Part shown: positions 32,242 to 42,404 of the stretch, piece by piece
How the letters are laid out: each line of letters begins with the position of its first letter
How positions within the stretch are numbered: the stretch's first letter is position 1
Source: Ichthyophis bannanicus
Taxonomy: Eukaryota > Chordata > Amphibia > Gymnophiona > Ichthyophiidae
Reading direction: 5' to 3'
DNA: 64,000 nucleotides
NCBI GenBank assembly: GCA_033557465.1
Contig: CM066037.1
Span: forward strand, 519,118,686-519,182,685
Made by a program: the position numbers and the translations under genes
The notes under the pieces: generated by a model
Databases searched by the model: none
What the model was told of the DNA's origin: nothing
What the model saw: the letters and a program-made list of their open reading frames with translations, nothing else

Positions 32242-33278
32242 TGGCCAGGGGCTATTCGGCTTCGGTTATTGCCACTTTACTGAGTTCCCGGCGTCGCTCT
32301 ACTTCGTTGGCTTATATTCGGGTTTGGCGCATTTTTGAGTCTTGGTGCGAGCTGCGGCAAGTGGGGGCGCTGCGGGCCTCTATCCCGCAGATTCTGGATT
32401 TTTTGCAGGACGGTTTTGACAAGGGGTTGGCGGCTGCGTCCTTAAAGGTCCAGTTGGCAGCTCGCTCTTGTTATCGAGGAAAGGTGCAAGGCGTGGCCCT
32501 TGCGGCAAACCCGGACGTAAAACGGTTTTTGAGGGCGGCCTCTCTGTTGCGTCCTCCCTACCGGGCTCAAGTGCCGACGTGGGATCTTAATTTGGTGCTG
32601 GAGTCGTTGGTGCATAGACCCTTTGAGCCTTTATCTAAGTCAACTTTAAAGGATCTCACGTTGAAGGCAATGTTCTTGGTAGCCATTGCGTCCGCACGCA
32701 GGATTTCGGAGTTGCAAGCGCTGTCGTGCAGAGAGCCGTTTTTGGTCTTCCATGACCATAAGGTTGTTTTGCGCACAGTGCCATCTTTTTTGCCAAAGGT
32801 GGTGTCGGTTTTTCATGTGAATCAGACCATTTCTTTGCCGAGTTTTGAGAAAGAAGCGTCGGCCAGTACTGGCGTGAAATTGCATCGCTTGGATGTCAGT
32901 CGCGTTTTGCAGATGTATTTGCGGAAGACGGCGGTTTTCCGAAAGACGGATAGATTGTTTGTTCTGTTTGGAGGTCCCAGGCGGGGAGAGTCTGCGTCTA
33001 AGGCGTCGATTGCCCGATGGATTAAGGAGGCCATTTCGTCGGCGTATATTCTCAAAGGCAGAACCGTGCCGTCTGGCTTGCGGGCACATTCCACTAGGGC
33101 TCAGGCGGCTTCCTGGGCGGAATGCACTTTAGTTCCGGTGGCGGAAATTTGTAGAGCGGCGACTTGGTCGTCGTTGCATTCCTTCGTTAAACATTACAGG
33201 ATCGATTTGCATGCGGACAGGGATGCTCGTTTTGGATCAGCGGTTCTTCAGGCTGGTCTGGCGGGTCCCTCCCGTTGA
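32241..33278 (+). CDS. DIRS tyrosine recombinase (345 aa), intact
   Basis: This gene inserts the circular DNA of the element into the genome. It starts at the ATG of TAATG, sharing one base with the RT stop, which fits stop-restart translation. Core-binding domain: GYSASVIATLLSS, TSLAYIRVWRIFESWC, ILDFLQDGFDKGLAAASLKV. Catalytic residues: Arg at about 153 (SARRISELQAL), HSTR at about 283-286, AATWSSLHSF, and Tyr at about 319 (KHYRID). The -1 frame is in fact open from 30426, all through RT, but the upstream part has no recognisable domain and is Ser/Gly/Arg-rich. Confidence 0.93.
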   Translation: MARGYSASVIATLLSSRRRSTSLAYIRVWRIFESWCELRQVGALRASIPQILDFLQDGFDKGLAAASLKVQLAARSCYRGKVQGVALAANPDVKRFLRAASLLRPPYRAQVPTWDLNLVLESLVHRPFEPLSKSTLKDLTLKAMFLVAIASARRISELQALSCREPFLVFHDHKVVLRTVPSFLPKVVSVFHVNQTISLPSFEKEASASTGVKLHRLDVSRVLQMYLRKTAVFRKTDRLFVLFGGPRRGESASKASIARWIKEAISSAYILKGRTVPSGLRAHSTRAQAASWAECTLVPVAEICRAATWSSLHSFVKHYRIDLHADRDARFGSAVLQAGLAGPSR

Positions 33279-33300
33279 TCTCTTACTGCTCTGTTACATC

Positions 33301-33405
33301 CCCAGATGTCCGGGACTAGACTAAAGGGACGACAAGGAAGGTGAAATTAGACTTACCTGCTAATTGTTGTTCCTTGCGGAACTTTAGTCTAGTCCCGTGA
33401 CCCTC
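33301..33405 (+). repeat. ICR of DIRS delta element
   Basis: The complement of the left end (to GACGACAAGGAAGG) is directly followed by the complement of the right end (GTGAAATTAGACTTACCTGC). It records the circle junction TTTCACCTTCCTTG, which shares CCTT with the genomic target. Confidence 0.92.
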
Positions 33406-33884
33406 CCTTCTGTTGACATGGATCTGTGGCCTGAAGAAGTTTAACGGTAGATACCTCTGCGCTGCAGTGGCGCCTGTATGGCCGGCGATCCTGCGGGGGG
33501 AGGGGGGGCGGGGAGGTTCAGTTAGTCAAGAATGCTGTTTCTGGTACCTCTGGGGAGCGCAGGGACAGTGGACCACACAAGGCTGAGTGCATGCTGCCAT
33601 GAGCCTTGGGTGGTGAGTGCCAAATTTGCTTATTCTGTACAGGTATTTTCTGTTGACTTTACTTACTGTTGGATCTGTTTAATTATTCCTCTGGTGAGTC
33701 TGCTTTGTCAATAGGTTACTGGAGTAGGGAGGCGGTTCCACTTCTACTTATACTGGTTACGTCAAAAAGAGTGACGGGCTCAGTCTCCAAGGCTGCGGGA
33801 GGAGGTGCTTAGAACCCAGATGTCCGGGACTAGACTAAAGTTCCGCAAGGAACAACAATTAGCAGGTAAGTATAATTTCACCTT
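33406..33884 (+). repeat. 3' non-coding region and right ITR of delta element
   Basis: No gene is present in 33406-33700. The right ITR (about 33710-33884) mirrors 27928-28100. The outermost 45 or so bases, from TTCCGCAAGGAACAACAATT to CACCTT, are unique to the right end and contain GCAGGTAAGTAT. Confidence 0.88.
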
Positions 33885-34583
33885 TTAAGCCACCACCGGT
33901 GGCATGGGATCTGAATCTTGTTCTTGGTCAGCTTATGAAACCGCCCTTTGAACCTTTAGCCACTTCAGACCTAAAGTTTCTTTCATGGAAAGTTATTTTC
34001 CTAATTGTCATCACTTCTGCAAGACGCATTAGTGAACTACAGGCGTTAGTAGCTGATCCTCCTTATACAAGGTTCCACCATGATAAAGTAACCCTCAGGA
34101 CTCATCCTCACTTTATGCCAAAGGTGGTTTCGCCTTTCCATTTAAACCAGTCAGTTTATCTTCCTATATTCTTACCTAGGCCTCATGCCTCTAGTGCGGA
34201 AAGGAATCTTCACACATTGGATTGTAAAAGCCTTTTATCTCCAAAGAACTACGCCACATAGAAAATCTCAGCTTTTTGTGGCTTTTGACTCTAGTCATTT
34301 GGGACTTCCAGTTTCCAAAAAAACTCTGTCAAATTGGATTGCAGATTGCATATCCTATATTTATCAGAGTAAAGGACTTTCTCTCGAGGGCCTTGTCACA
34401 GCTCACAATGTGAGAGCAATGGCAGCCTCAACGGCTAACCTTCGTTGTGTGTCTATTGATGACATCTGTAAAGCAGCCACTTGGGCTTTGGTACACACCA
34501 CAGCCCACTACTGCTTAGACAAGGACTCCCGTCGGGATGCCTCGTTTGGCCAGGCTGTTCTTCAGCATCTCTTCCATACTTAA
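33885..34583 (+). pseudogene. DIRS beta recombinase, third piece
   Basis: After the delta element the beta recombinase continues: WDLNLVLGQLMKPPFEPLA, the Arg motif SARRISELQALV, then a frame change near 34230, then KKTLSNWIADCISY, AHNVRAMAAS (HxxR) and HTTAHYCLDKDSR with the Tyr. It ends at FGQAVLQHLFHT and TAA. Together with 26081-26370 and 27733-27927 it makes a nearly complete gene split by two insertions. Confidence 0.9.
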
Positions 34584-34705
34584 TACAACTCCTACCCACC
34601 GTCCACAGTTGGATGTCAGAGGTCCATGGGAGGAATCATGACCCATCTTACCTGGGTTCGCAGCTTGCTGGGGTCACCCTTTGGCATCTTTCAGCTGGGG
34701 AGTCC

Positions 34706-35070
34706 CCATATGTGAAGACTACATTCCTGCTTGTTCCTGGAGATAGCGTAGTTACTCACCTGTAACAGGTGATCTCTGGGAACAGCAGGAATTTAGTCTT
34801 CACAACCCACCCACCTCCCCTAGGAGTTGTCTCTGTCTATCTGTTTCTCTACTTCTCTCCTTTGGTCTCAGCTATAAACCCAACTGAAGTGAGAGAGATA
34901 CAGAGGCGGGAAGGCAGCACGCATGCGCTGTGGGATGCTCCCAAAAGCGTTCCTATTGGACGCTGAGAAGCGTTCCCACGCGGGCTTCGTCGGTACCGAT
35001 GATACCCATATGTGAAGACTAAATTACTGCTGTTCCCGGAGATCACCTGTTACAGGTGAGTAACTACACG
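34706..35070 (+). repeat. ICR and right ITR of DIRS beta element
   Basis: The ICR (34706-34806) joins TTGTTCCTGGAGATAGC to the complement of the right end. The right ITR ends at TTACAGGTGAGTAACTACAC near 35069. The terminal CACCTGTTACAGGTGAGTAA is identical to the alpha family although the proteins differ. A beta left end with the matching sequence lies at 59608. Confidence 0.88.
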
Positions 35071-35479
35071 TTATCTAGCCTAGCTGCCTCTTTGGACCAG
35101 TGCTGCTCCAGAGACTTATTGGACCTCAGCCACCAGAGTGCCAGCAGGAGCTAAGGTACAGTCTTATTTCTCATCCTCCGGATGGGCAGTGGTTAGCTAG
35201 AAACTTATTCCATAGCTCTTCCCAGTGCAGAGCGAATCAGTGATTTCTGGTTGCTGATCAGTGATTTATCACTTTGTCTAACTGTAATCTTATGCTGCTA
35301 CAATTTCTTACCTCACATTTCTAATTATGTATATTTTTAGCTATATGTCTGTATATTTTCCTACCTTGCTGTCCATAATAAACATTATATATATAAATAT
35401 ATATATATACACACACAGATGAGACTTCTTCCATGGCTCATTACCAGCACACTAATAGAACTTCGGGCTGGGTATTAAT
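35071..35479. other. Flank with TA-rich microsatellite
   Basis: There is no recognised gene. A TA/CA dinucleotide tract lies at 35386-35417. The sequence leads into the gag part of a gamma DIRS element. Confidence 0.6.
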
Positions 35480-35689
35480 AGCTAATTTCCCCTGGACATA
35501 ACTGAGAGCATTACTTATCTTTGTGTGCTACTAATAATCCCTACAGCTCTGCACCTCTCGGACTCTCCAAGTGCAGCTGCGTTAGGATCTCTCTAAACCT
35601 CAGGCAGACCCCATCATTGTGGGTATCAGGAAACCACCTAAGACTTTTCCCTTTCTCCTCAAACTATAACAGATGGTTTCCCTTGAGTG

Positions 35690-36470
35690 GGATTCTCCAG
35701 ATGTGTCTCTACTTTAGGCTCATCACTTGGGGCACTTTTATGTTTGGTCTTTGGATGATCTTGACAAGTGGTTGCATTTCCCTAAAGTAGATGCCCTGGT
35801 CACTGTGGCCACTAAACTCACAACATTCCTGTGGAGGGCGGCACTGCCCTCTAAGATCAGACGGATCGCAAGGTGGAGGGCCTTTTAAAAAACACTTTCT
35901 CATCATTGACCTTGACTTTGTAGACCTCTGTTTGCGGAGGTCTCACTGCACGTGCTCTGCTACAGTGACTTCAGTCACTTCCGGATGATCCGGTTTTGCC
36001 TCATTTAGAGTCTCTCACTGCCTTTCTAGAAGATGCCTTTTATGATCTGGTTTGCTTATCTGCTCATTCTGTAGCTGCTGCCACAGTGGTTCAGCGTTGG
36101 CTGTGGCTCCATCATTGGAATGCAAATGTGGCTTCCAAGTCCCATCTTGTCAAGCTTCCTTTCAAGGACTGCCTTCATTTTGGCGAGGACTTGGAAAAGC
36201 TTGTGAATGATGTGGGGGAAATCAAACCTCAGTGTTTGCCGGAGGATAAACCCAAATCTAATTCTTGTCATCCTGCCACAACGTCATTCGCTTCCTCATC
36301 TTACAGAGTCTGCTTTAGAGACACACATTGCTACCGGCCTGGCAAATCTGGTTCTTTGAATAGGTCTGGATCTAAGTCCTTTCGGGGTATCCATTGCAAC
36401 TGGAACAATTTCTCCTTGTCCAACAAGTTTTCTGGGTCCACCAGATCTTCCCATTGATGGGTGTTTGGTC
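35690..36470 (+). pseudogene. DIRS gamma gag, C-terminal half
   Basis: In shifting frames the text reads VDALVTVATKLTTFLWRA (delta: VDAAVSAVTKKTTIPVEG), VVQRWLWLHHWNANVASKSH and LVKLPFKDCLHFGEDLEKL (delta: LRKLPFRGKLLFGEDLDKL). Frame 35996-36457 is open over the last part. The N-terminal half is too eroded to trace. Confidence 0.78.
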
Positions 36471-36825
36471 CATTCCAGGGTGCCACCTGTGGGCGGCCGC
36501 TTGCAGTATTTTCCCACGAATGGACTCAGATAGCATTGGAGAGGTGGGTGCTCGAGATAGTAACACAAGGTTATGCGATGTGCTTCGCCAAACCCATGCC
36601 AAACGTCGTCCTCATCTCTCCATGTGGATCCGCAGCCAAGGCAGTGGCTGTTTGCCTGACGCCCCACCACCGCCTTCATCTCAGTGTGTGGTATGCTCAG
36701 TTCCCCCTTCGGAAAGAGGTTCTGGATACTATTCCATTTACTTTGTCATTCCCGAGAAGGATGGCTCCTTCTGTCCTGTCCTGGACCTCAAGGGAGTCAA
36801 CTGCTGTCTTCAGGTGATGCAGTAG
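36461..36825 (+). pseudogene. DIRS gamma RT, N-terminal part
   Basis: The region encodes GRPLAVFSHEWTQIALERWV, matching the delta GGRLRRFYPAWVQI...RWVLEV, then SGYYSIYFVIPEKDGSF and LDLKGVNCCLQ in a second frame. It stops at the CR1 insertion. Confidence 0.82.
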
Positions 36826-37600
36826 AAACCATCATAAAGAATAAAATTACTCAGCATGTAGATAGTCATGGCCTAATGGGAGACAGCCAACATGGCTTTA
36901 GACAAGGAAGATCTTGTCTTACTAATCTGTTATGTTTTTTTGAAAGTGTGAATAAACAGGTGGACAAAGGTGAGTCGGTTGATATAGTGTATCTGGACTT
37001 TCAGAAAGCCTTTGACAAGGTCCCTCATCAGAAACTTTTGGCAAAACTAAAGAGTCATGAGATAGGAGGCAGTGTACTACTGTGGATCAGGAACTGGTTA
37101 AAAGATAGAAAGCAGAGGGTTGGGCTAAATGGCCAGTTTTCCCAATGGAGAAAGGTGAATAGTGGTGTACCCCAGGAATCTGTGCTGGGTCCGCTGCTTT
37201 TTGACATATTCATAAATGACCTGGAAAGTGTAATAACGAGTGAGGTTATCAAATTTTCAGATGAGACAAAACTATTTAAAGTTGTTAAAACCCAAGAGGA
37301 TTGTGGAAAATTGCAAGAGGATCTTGATAAATTGGAAGACTGGGCATCAAAATGGCAGATGAAATTTAATGTGGACAAGTGCAAAGTTATGCACCTAGGG
37401 AAGAACAACCCAAACTATGGTTACACGATGCAAGGTTCCACATTAGGAACCACCACCCAGGAAAAAGATTTAGGCGTCATTGTGGATAACATGTTAAAAC
37501 CCTCGGCCCAGTGTGCAGCGGCAGCCAAGAGAGCAAATAGAATGCTAGGTATGATAAGGAAAGGAATGGAAAATAAAACAAAAGATATTATAATGCCTCT
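36826..37600 (+). pseudogene. CR1 LINE RT, first piece
   Basis: A 5'-truncated CR1 begins inside RT: DSQHGFRQGRSCLTNLLCFF, VDIVYLDFQKAFDKVPHQKL, NSGVPQESVLGPLLFDIFIN and KFSDETKLF, where the usual FADD is changed to FSDE, so the catalytic Asp pair is damaged. The frame is open from 36831 to the DIRS left end at 37601 and resumes at 42908. A loose duplication of TGCRG-TRGAAAC flanks the LINE on both sides (about 36818-36828 and 43461-43474). Confidence 0.9.
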
Positions 37601-37974
37601 TTCTCCAGGACCAAGCAGGAAGTCAGTCCTCACATATGGGTGATGTCGGCGCCGACGGAGCCCTCGTGCGGAGCATTTCCCCAGCTTTCAAAGAAAGCCT
37701 TTGGGAATTGCAGCGCGCATGCGCGGTCCCCTTCCCACCCAAGGGTGCCATCTTGCTTAGTCTTCTTTTTTCCGCGGAGCCCGACGAAAAAGTTGATTTT
37801 CGCTATTTTTCTCCGGTTCGACGCCGGATCCTTTTCCCGCTTGGACCGATACGCCGGTATCGAGTCCTTTTCACTCTTTTTCGGTTTTCGTCCTTTGTGA
37901 CTGGCGTTCGTGCCTTTTTCTTTTTTCCCTGGCAGCCCGGTCTTTTGACCTAGCAGGGGCCCATTTTTCCCCCG

Positions 37975-39459
37975 ATGGCTACCAGTGGGTTTAAGAAGTG
38001 TGATCGGTGTAAGAAACTTATGTCTCTTACCGACACACACGACTGCTGCCTCCATTGCCTCGGACCCGATCATGACCCGATGATCTGTGGTCCGTGTGGC
38101 AAAATGTCCTTGAAGGCGTTGAGTCGGCAGCACCAGAAGGATCTAATTTTTTCTGACTCCGCGTCCGGCCTAGCCCGGACCTCGTCAGAGGCCTCGACGT
38201 CTCGGGACTCCGGCCCCGAGCAGCGTCGGGGTTCCTCTGAGTGGGGGTCTCCTTCGCAGGAACATCGCAGGAAGAAGAAATCCGCGAGGGTGGCGTCGGT
38301 GGACGCTCCTGGTTCCTCGAGGGCCAGGTCGCATAGCCCCTATAGCCGTCCCGGGTCTTCGGAGTTGGTGAGGCCTGCCAAGCATCCTCGTGTTGAGATG
38401 GCTCATCGGACTTGGTGTGTCCCATCGGACTCGCCCGAGTCCGAACCTCGGAGACGATCCCCACCGGAGGATACCCGGTTCTCGGACTTCGTGCGGGATA
38501 TGGCCAAGGCCTTGGCCTTCCCCGTGAATCCCGAGGAGGAGCCTCGAGCCAAGGAGCTCGAGGCCCTCCAGTATGACTCTCCCCCGAAGGAGGTCTTTAC
38601 TGTTCTGGTTCCTCCGATGCTGGAGCGGCTGCTCTTCCGCATGTGGGCGACCCCGGCCTCGACGCCGGTGTTAAGCAAGCGGGTCGATTCCATCTATCGA
38701 GTCCGCAAGAGCCCCAGGTTCCAAAAGGCACAATTACCACACCGTTCCATGGTTGTGGAATCGGCCATGCATCGACTGAAAAGTCAGAAGATGCACTCCT
38801 TGGTGCCTCCCGGCCGGGAGGCCCAGAACCTGGATGCCCTCGGTAAGAAGTGCTTCCAGGGCTCTATGCTTGCTTGCCGTGTCCAGACTTACCAGCTCTA
38901 CATGGGCATGTACCTCCGAGACCTGGCAAAAGAGATTGCCGGGTTCTCTGCTAGTGTCTCCGAGGAACCTTTGCAGAGGTTCCAGGCCTTGTCCACCGGT
39001 ATTCGAGAGTGCTCGAATTTTATCTCTCGAGCAACCTACAATGGCTTCGAGACTTTGGCCCGAGTAGCCGGGGCCGGCATCGGTGCCCGCCGACAGGCTT
39101 GGCTACAGTCATCCGACCTCGAGCCATGGGTCCAGGACAAGTTGGTCGATGTCCCCTGCCGAGGTGAAAACCTCTTTGGCAAGCCCATGGCTGAAATGGC
39201 TGCAGAACTCGAGATCGAGACTCTGACCAGGACTAGGCTTTCCTGGAAAACCTCTGCCCCTTCTCAGAAGAAGAAGGGCTCGGGAAAAAGGTCCTTTTAC
39301 CCGAGGAAGTCGTCTGCCTATAAACAATACCCTCATTATCAGGCCTCTACAGCTCCCCAACAGGGTCAGCAGGCCAAGGGGCAGGGTCAAGGGCCCCGTA
39401 GGCAGAAGGCCCCCAAGCCACCTACACCTGCCCCTGCTCAGCAGGGTGTGGGTTTTTGA
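37975..39459 (+). CDS. DIRS alpha gag, open, internally shortened (494 aa)
   Basis: The frame starts MATSGFKKCDRCKKLMSL and includes THDCCLHCLGPDHD and CGPCGKMS, a probable zinc-binding cluster (about residues 9-45). A basic Ser/Arg-rich stretch follows, then SPPEDTRFSDFVRDMAKALA, CFQGSMLACRVQTYQLYMGM and a Lys/Gln/Pro-rich tail. Compared with the copies at 19562 and 55113 it lacks roughly 130 residues between HPRVEMA and HRTWCVPSD, removed in frame. The missing part contains the UGA found in both other copies. Whether the shortened protein works is unknown. Confidence 0.88.
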   Translation: MATSGFKKCDRCKKLMSLTDTHDCCLHCLGPDHDPMICGPCGKMSLKALSRQHQKDLIFSDSASGLARTSSEASTSRDSGPEQRRGSSEWGSPSQEHRRKKKSARVASVDAPGSSRARSHSPYSRPGSSELVRPAKHPRVEMAHRTWCVPSDSPESEPRRRSPPEDTRFSDFVRDMAKALAFPVNPEEEPRAKELEALQYDSPPKEVFTVLVPPMLERLLFRMWATPASTPVLSKRVDSIYRVRKSPRFQKAQLPHRSMVVESAMHRLKSQKMHSLVPPGREAQNLDALGKKCFQGSMLACRVQTYQLYMGMYLRDLAKEIAGFSASVSEEPLQRFQALSTGIRECSNFISRATYNGFETLARVAGAGIGARRQAWLQSSDLEPWVQDKLVDVPCRGENLFGKPMAEMAAELEIETLTRTRLSWKTSAPSQKKKGSGKRSFYPRKSSAYKQYPHYQASTAPQQGQQAKGQGQGPRRQKAPKPPTPAPAQQGVGF

Positions 39460-39460
39460 C

Positions 39461-41371
39461 TCAAACAGCATAGCCTCTTCTCCTCAGCTGGCTTCTCTCA
39501 GCACAGGAGGCCGGCTGGCCCACTTTGCCCACAGGTGGTCAGCCGTCACATCAGATACCTGGGTTCTTCATATAGTCCAAAAGGGCTATCTTCTCCATTT
39601 TCACCAGGTACCTCCCTCCTATTTTCCAGGGGAGCCTCCAAGACCCCCCTCTGCACAGGGACCTACTCCTTCAGGAGTTAGCAAGTCTGCTAAATGATCA
39701 GGCTGTGCAACCGGTGCCCCACCACCTGAGAGGTCATGGCTTTTATTCCAGGTACTTTCTGGTACCAAAAAGAACAGGAGGCCTCAGACCCATCCTAGAC
39801 TTGCGAAACCTCAACAAGTTCCTGGAGAGGGAAAAGTTCAAGATGCTTACCCTTGGAATCCTGCTGCCCTACCTCCAGCAGGGAGACTGGCTATGCTCCT
39901 TAGATCTAAAGGATGCGTATACTCACATCCTTATCCATCCAGACCACAGACAATATCTCAGGTTTGTTGTGGGAGGAAACCACTTTCAGTACAGAGTACT
40001 TCCCTTTGGCCTGTCCTCCACTCCCAGGGTGTTCACCAAGTGCCTGGCAGTGGTGACGGCCTACCTGAGGCTTCAGGGTCTCTTTGTGTTTCCGTACCTG
40101 GACGACTGGCTCATAAGGGGCCAATCTTCCCAAGAGGCCAACCAGGCCACCCTTCGCACTGTGGCTCTGCTTCAGCACTTGGGGTTTGTCATAAACTTTG
40201 CAAAGTCCACTTTGCTCCCGTCCCAGAACTTAGAGTTCATAGGGGCCAGACTAGACACTCTTCAAGCAAAGGCTTTTCTGCCTCTGGACAGGGCCCACAG
40301 GCTAATGGATCTGGCCAGCCAGTTTCGCAGCAATTCCCTGGTCTCTGCCAGGCAATTCCTGAGACTACTTGGTCATATGGCTTCCACGGTTCATGTCACC
40401 CCCAATGCCCGCCTGCACATGCGACCTGCTCAGTAGAGCCTTCGTGCTCAGTGGCATCAAGCCACAGGGGGGCCTAACGGACTCAGTGCAGATCTCCGAC
40501 CTCCTGGTCGCCTCTCTACAATGGTGGCTTCATCTTCCGAATCTGGTGCTCGGAGTGGTTTTTCAATCCCCTCCGCATACTCAGGTGCTGACAACCGATG
40601 CCTCTCTTCTCGGGGAGCACATTGCCAAGGGACATGTACTCAGGGTCTCTGGACCCCTTGGGAGGCTACCCAACAGATAAACGTCCTGGAGCTCCGGGCG
40701 ATACGCCTAGCTCTGAGAGCCTTCTCCCACCTCGCCTCTCACCAGTCTGTACTGGTCCAGACGGACAATCAAGTTGCCATGTTCTATGTGAACAAGCAAG
40801 GAGGCACAGGCTCCTTCCTTCTTTGTCAGGAGGCACAATGACTGTGCTCTTGGGCTGTCAATCACGGAATCCTTCTCAAGGCTGTCTACCTCCCAGGTCA
40901 GGACAGTTGCCTGGCAGACAGACTGAGCCGGATCCTGCAACCACACGAATGGAGTTGAACCCATTGGTGGTTCAGCAGATCTTTCTCAGGTGGGGGCTCC
41001 CCACCATGGATCTTTTCGCCAGTCCTCTGAACCGGCAACTCCCAAGATTTTGCTCCAGACAACCGCATCCTCTCAGAGTAGCAGCGGATGTGTTTCTGAT
41101 CTCGTGGTCCACAGGCCTACTGTATGCGTTTCCTCCCATTCCACTAGTGTCCAGAACGCTGTTCAAAGTCCTCAGGGACAGGGCTTCATTGATTCTCATA
41201 GCCCCCAGGTGACTGAGGCAACCGTGGTTCCCGCTTCTGCTACAGCTGGCGGTGGACACACCTCTTCCTCTGGGGTTTCAACATGATCTCCTGTCTCAGG
41301 ATCAGGGGACTCTCTTGCACCCCAACCTCCAGTCCCTTCATCTGATGGCCTGGCTGCTGAAAGGGTAGTCC
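39461..41371 (+). pseudogene. DIRS alpha RT-RNase H-methyltransferase, broken
   Basis: Frame 39705-40436 is open over the RT core (FYSRYFLVPKRTGGLRPIL, LPFGLSSTPRVFTKC, FPYLDDWLIR) and stops at TAG 40434-40436, where the copy at 55113 has Trp. RNase H (LELRAIRLALRAFS, VQTDNQVAMFYVNKQGGTGS) and the module with YAFPPIPLV are in other frames. The N-terminal part (39461-39697) is also shifted. Confidence 0.88.
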
Positions 41372-42404
41372 TGGCTCCCCTACTACTACCTTGAGAGGTG
41401 GAAGACGTAGTCTTGGCCTCTCGGCATCAATCCACCAGGAAATCCTACGCTCTTAAGTGGCGTAGATTCTCCGCATGGTGTGCTCAGCACAGTGAGAATC
41501 CCTTCTCGTGCTTGGTTGCGGTAGTGTTGCAATATTTGCACTACCTCTCCAATCTGGGCCTTAAGTCTAACTCTGTCCGAGTTCACCTTAATGCTCTCTC
41601 AGCACACCACTTGCTGGTGGACGGCAGGCCTCTTTCCAACCACCCTTTGGTGGCTCGTTTCCTCAGAGGCCTTCTTCTGCTTAAGCCTCCTTTGCGTCCA
41701 CCGGCCCCTGAGTGGGATCTGAATGTGGTCTTACAGTGGCTTACTTGTCCGCCTTTTGAACCTATGGCTACCTGCCCTCTCCATTTTCTCTCCTGGAAAC
41801 TTTATTTCTGGTAGCTCTCACCTCTGCTAGGCGAGTGAGTGAACTGCAGGCATTAGTGTCTGATCCTCCTTACACAAGGTTCTACAGGAATAGGGTAGTC
41901 CTACGGACTCACCCTAAGTTTCTTCCTAAGGTTGTCTCACCTTTTCACCTCAATCAGGAGGTGGTTCTTCCGACCTTCTTTCCCAGGCCGCATGCCAACC
42001 GGGCTGAGATGGTCTTGCATACCCTGGACTGTAGGAGGGCGTTATCCTTCTATCTTGACCGTACGCGGGAGCATCGGAAGGCTGTTCAGCTTTTCGTTTC
42101 TTTTGACCCCAATAAGTTGGGGCTCCCTGTCTCCAAGCGTACGTTGTCCATATGGGTCGCTGACTGTATCGCCTGGGCTTATGGAGCAGCCGGCCTCTCG
42201 TTGGAGGGTCGAGTCACGGCTCATCGTGTCAGGGCGAAGGCTGCGTCAGTGGCTCATCTCCGCTCTGTTCCGTTGGCAGACATCTGCCGGGCCGCTACTT
42301 GGTCTTCAAGCCAGAATTTTGCGGCCCATTACTGCCTTGAGAGGAAGTCCCGCAGGGACAGTGCTTTCGGACAGGCAGTACTCCATAATCTCTTTGGGGT
42401 TTAG
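41371..42404 (+). pseudogene. DIRS alpha tyrosine recombinase, two breaks
   Basis: A TGA at about 41393 interrupts the N-terminus, and a one-base loss near 41805-41815 shifts the frame just before the catalytic Arg block. The two open parts, 41398-41814 (STRKSYALKWRRFSAWC) and 41835-42404 (MSELQALVSD, AHRVRAKAAS, AHYCLERKSR), together carry the usual motifs. Confidence 0.88.

Larger units (their letters stand above)
27928..33884 (+). mobile_element. DIRS delta element, full length, largely open
   Basis: Both termini, the ICR and all genes are present in 5.96 kb. Left end CCTTGTCGTCCCTTTAGTCT; right end ACAATTAGCAGGTAAGTATA then ATTTCACCTT. Gag has two frame lesions, but the RT-RNase H-methyltransferase ORF and the recombinase ORF are open. 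It is GC-rich and full of CpG, unlike the surrounding decayed elements, which suggests it is young. It inserted into the recombinase of a beta element with CCTT shared by target and circle junction. Confidence 0.95.
35480..36825 (+). mobile_element. DIRS gamma element, 5' part of a split copy
   Basis: Gag and the start of RT of a gamma-type element, without a left end. It continues at 43456-45540 after a CR1 insertion at about 36826-43455. Residues on either side (LDLKGVNCCLQV and RMETLRTVFQAVWPGEFF) are neighbours in the intact delta RT, which proves the two parts were once one gene. Confidence 0.87.

Noticed and set aside
27928..33884. Endogenous retrovirus or LTR retrotransposon
   Set aside because: There are no direct LTRs, no primer-binding site or polypurine tract, no protease and no DDE integrase. 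Inverted ends, an internal complementary region and a tyrosine recombinase identify DIRS instead.
35386..35417. TA/CA tract as a promoter or origin
   Set aside because: An ordinary microsatellite with no neighbouring gene start.
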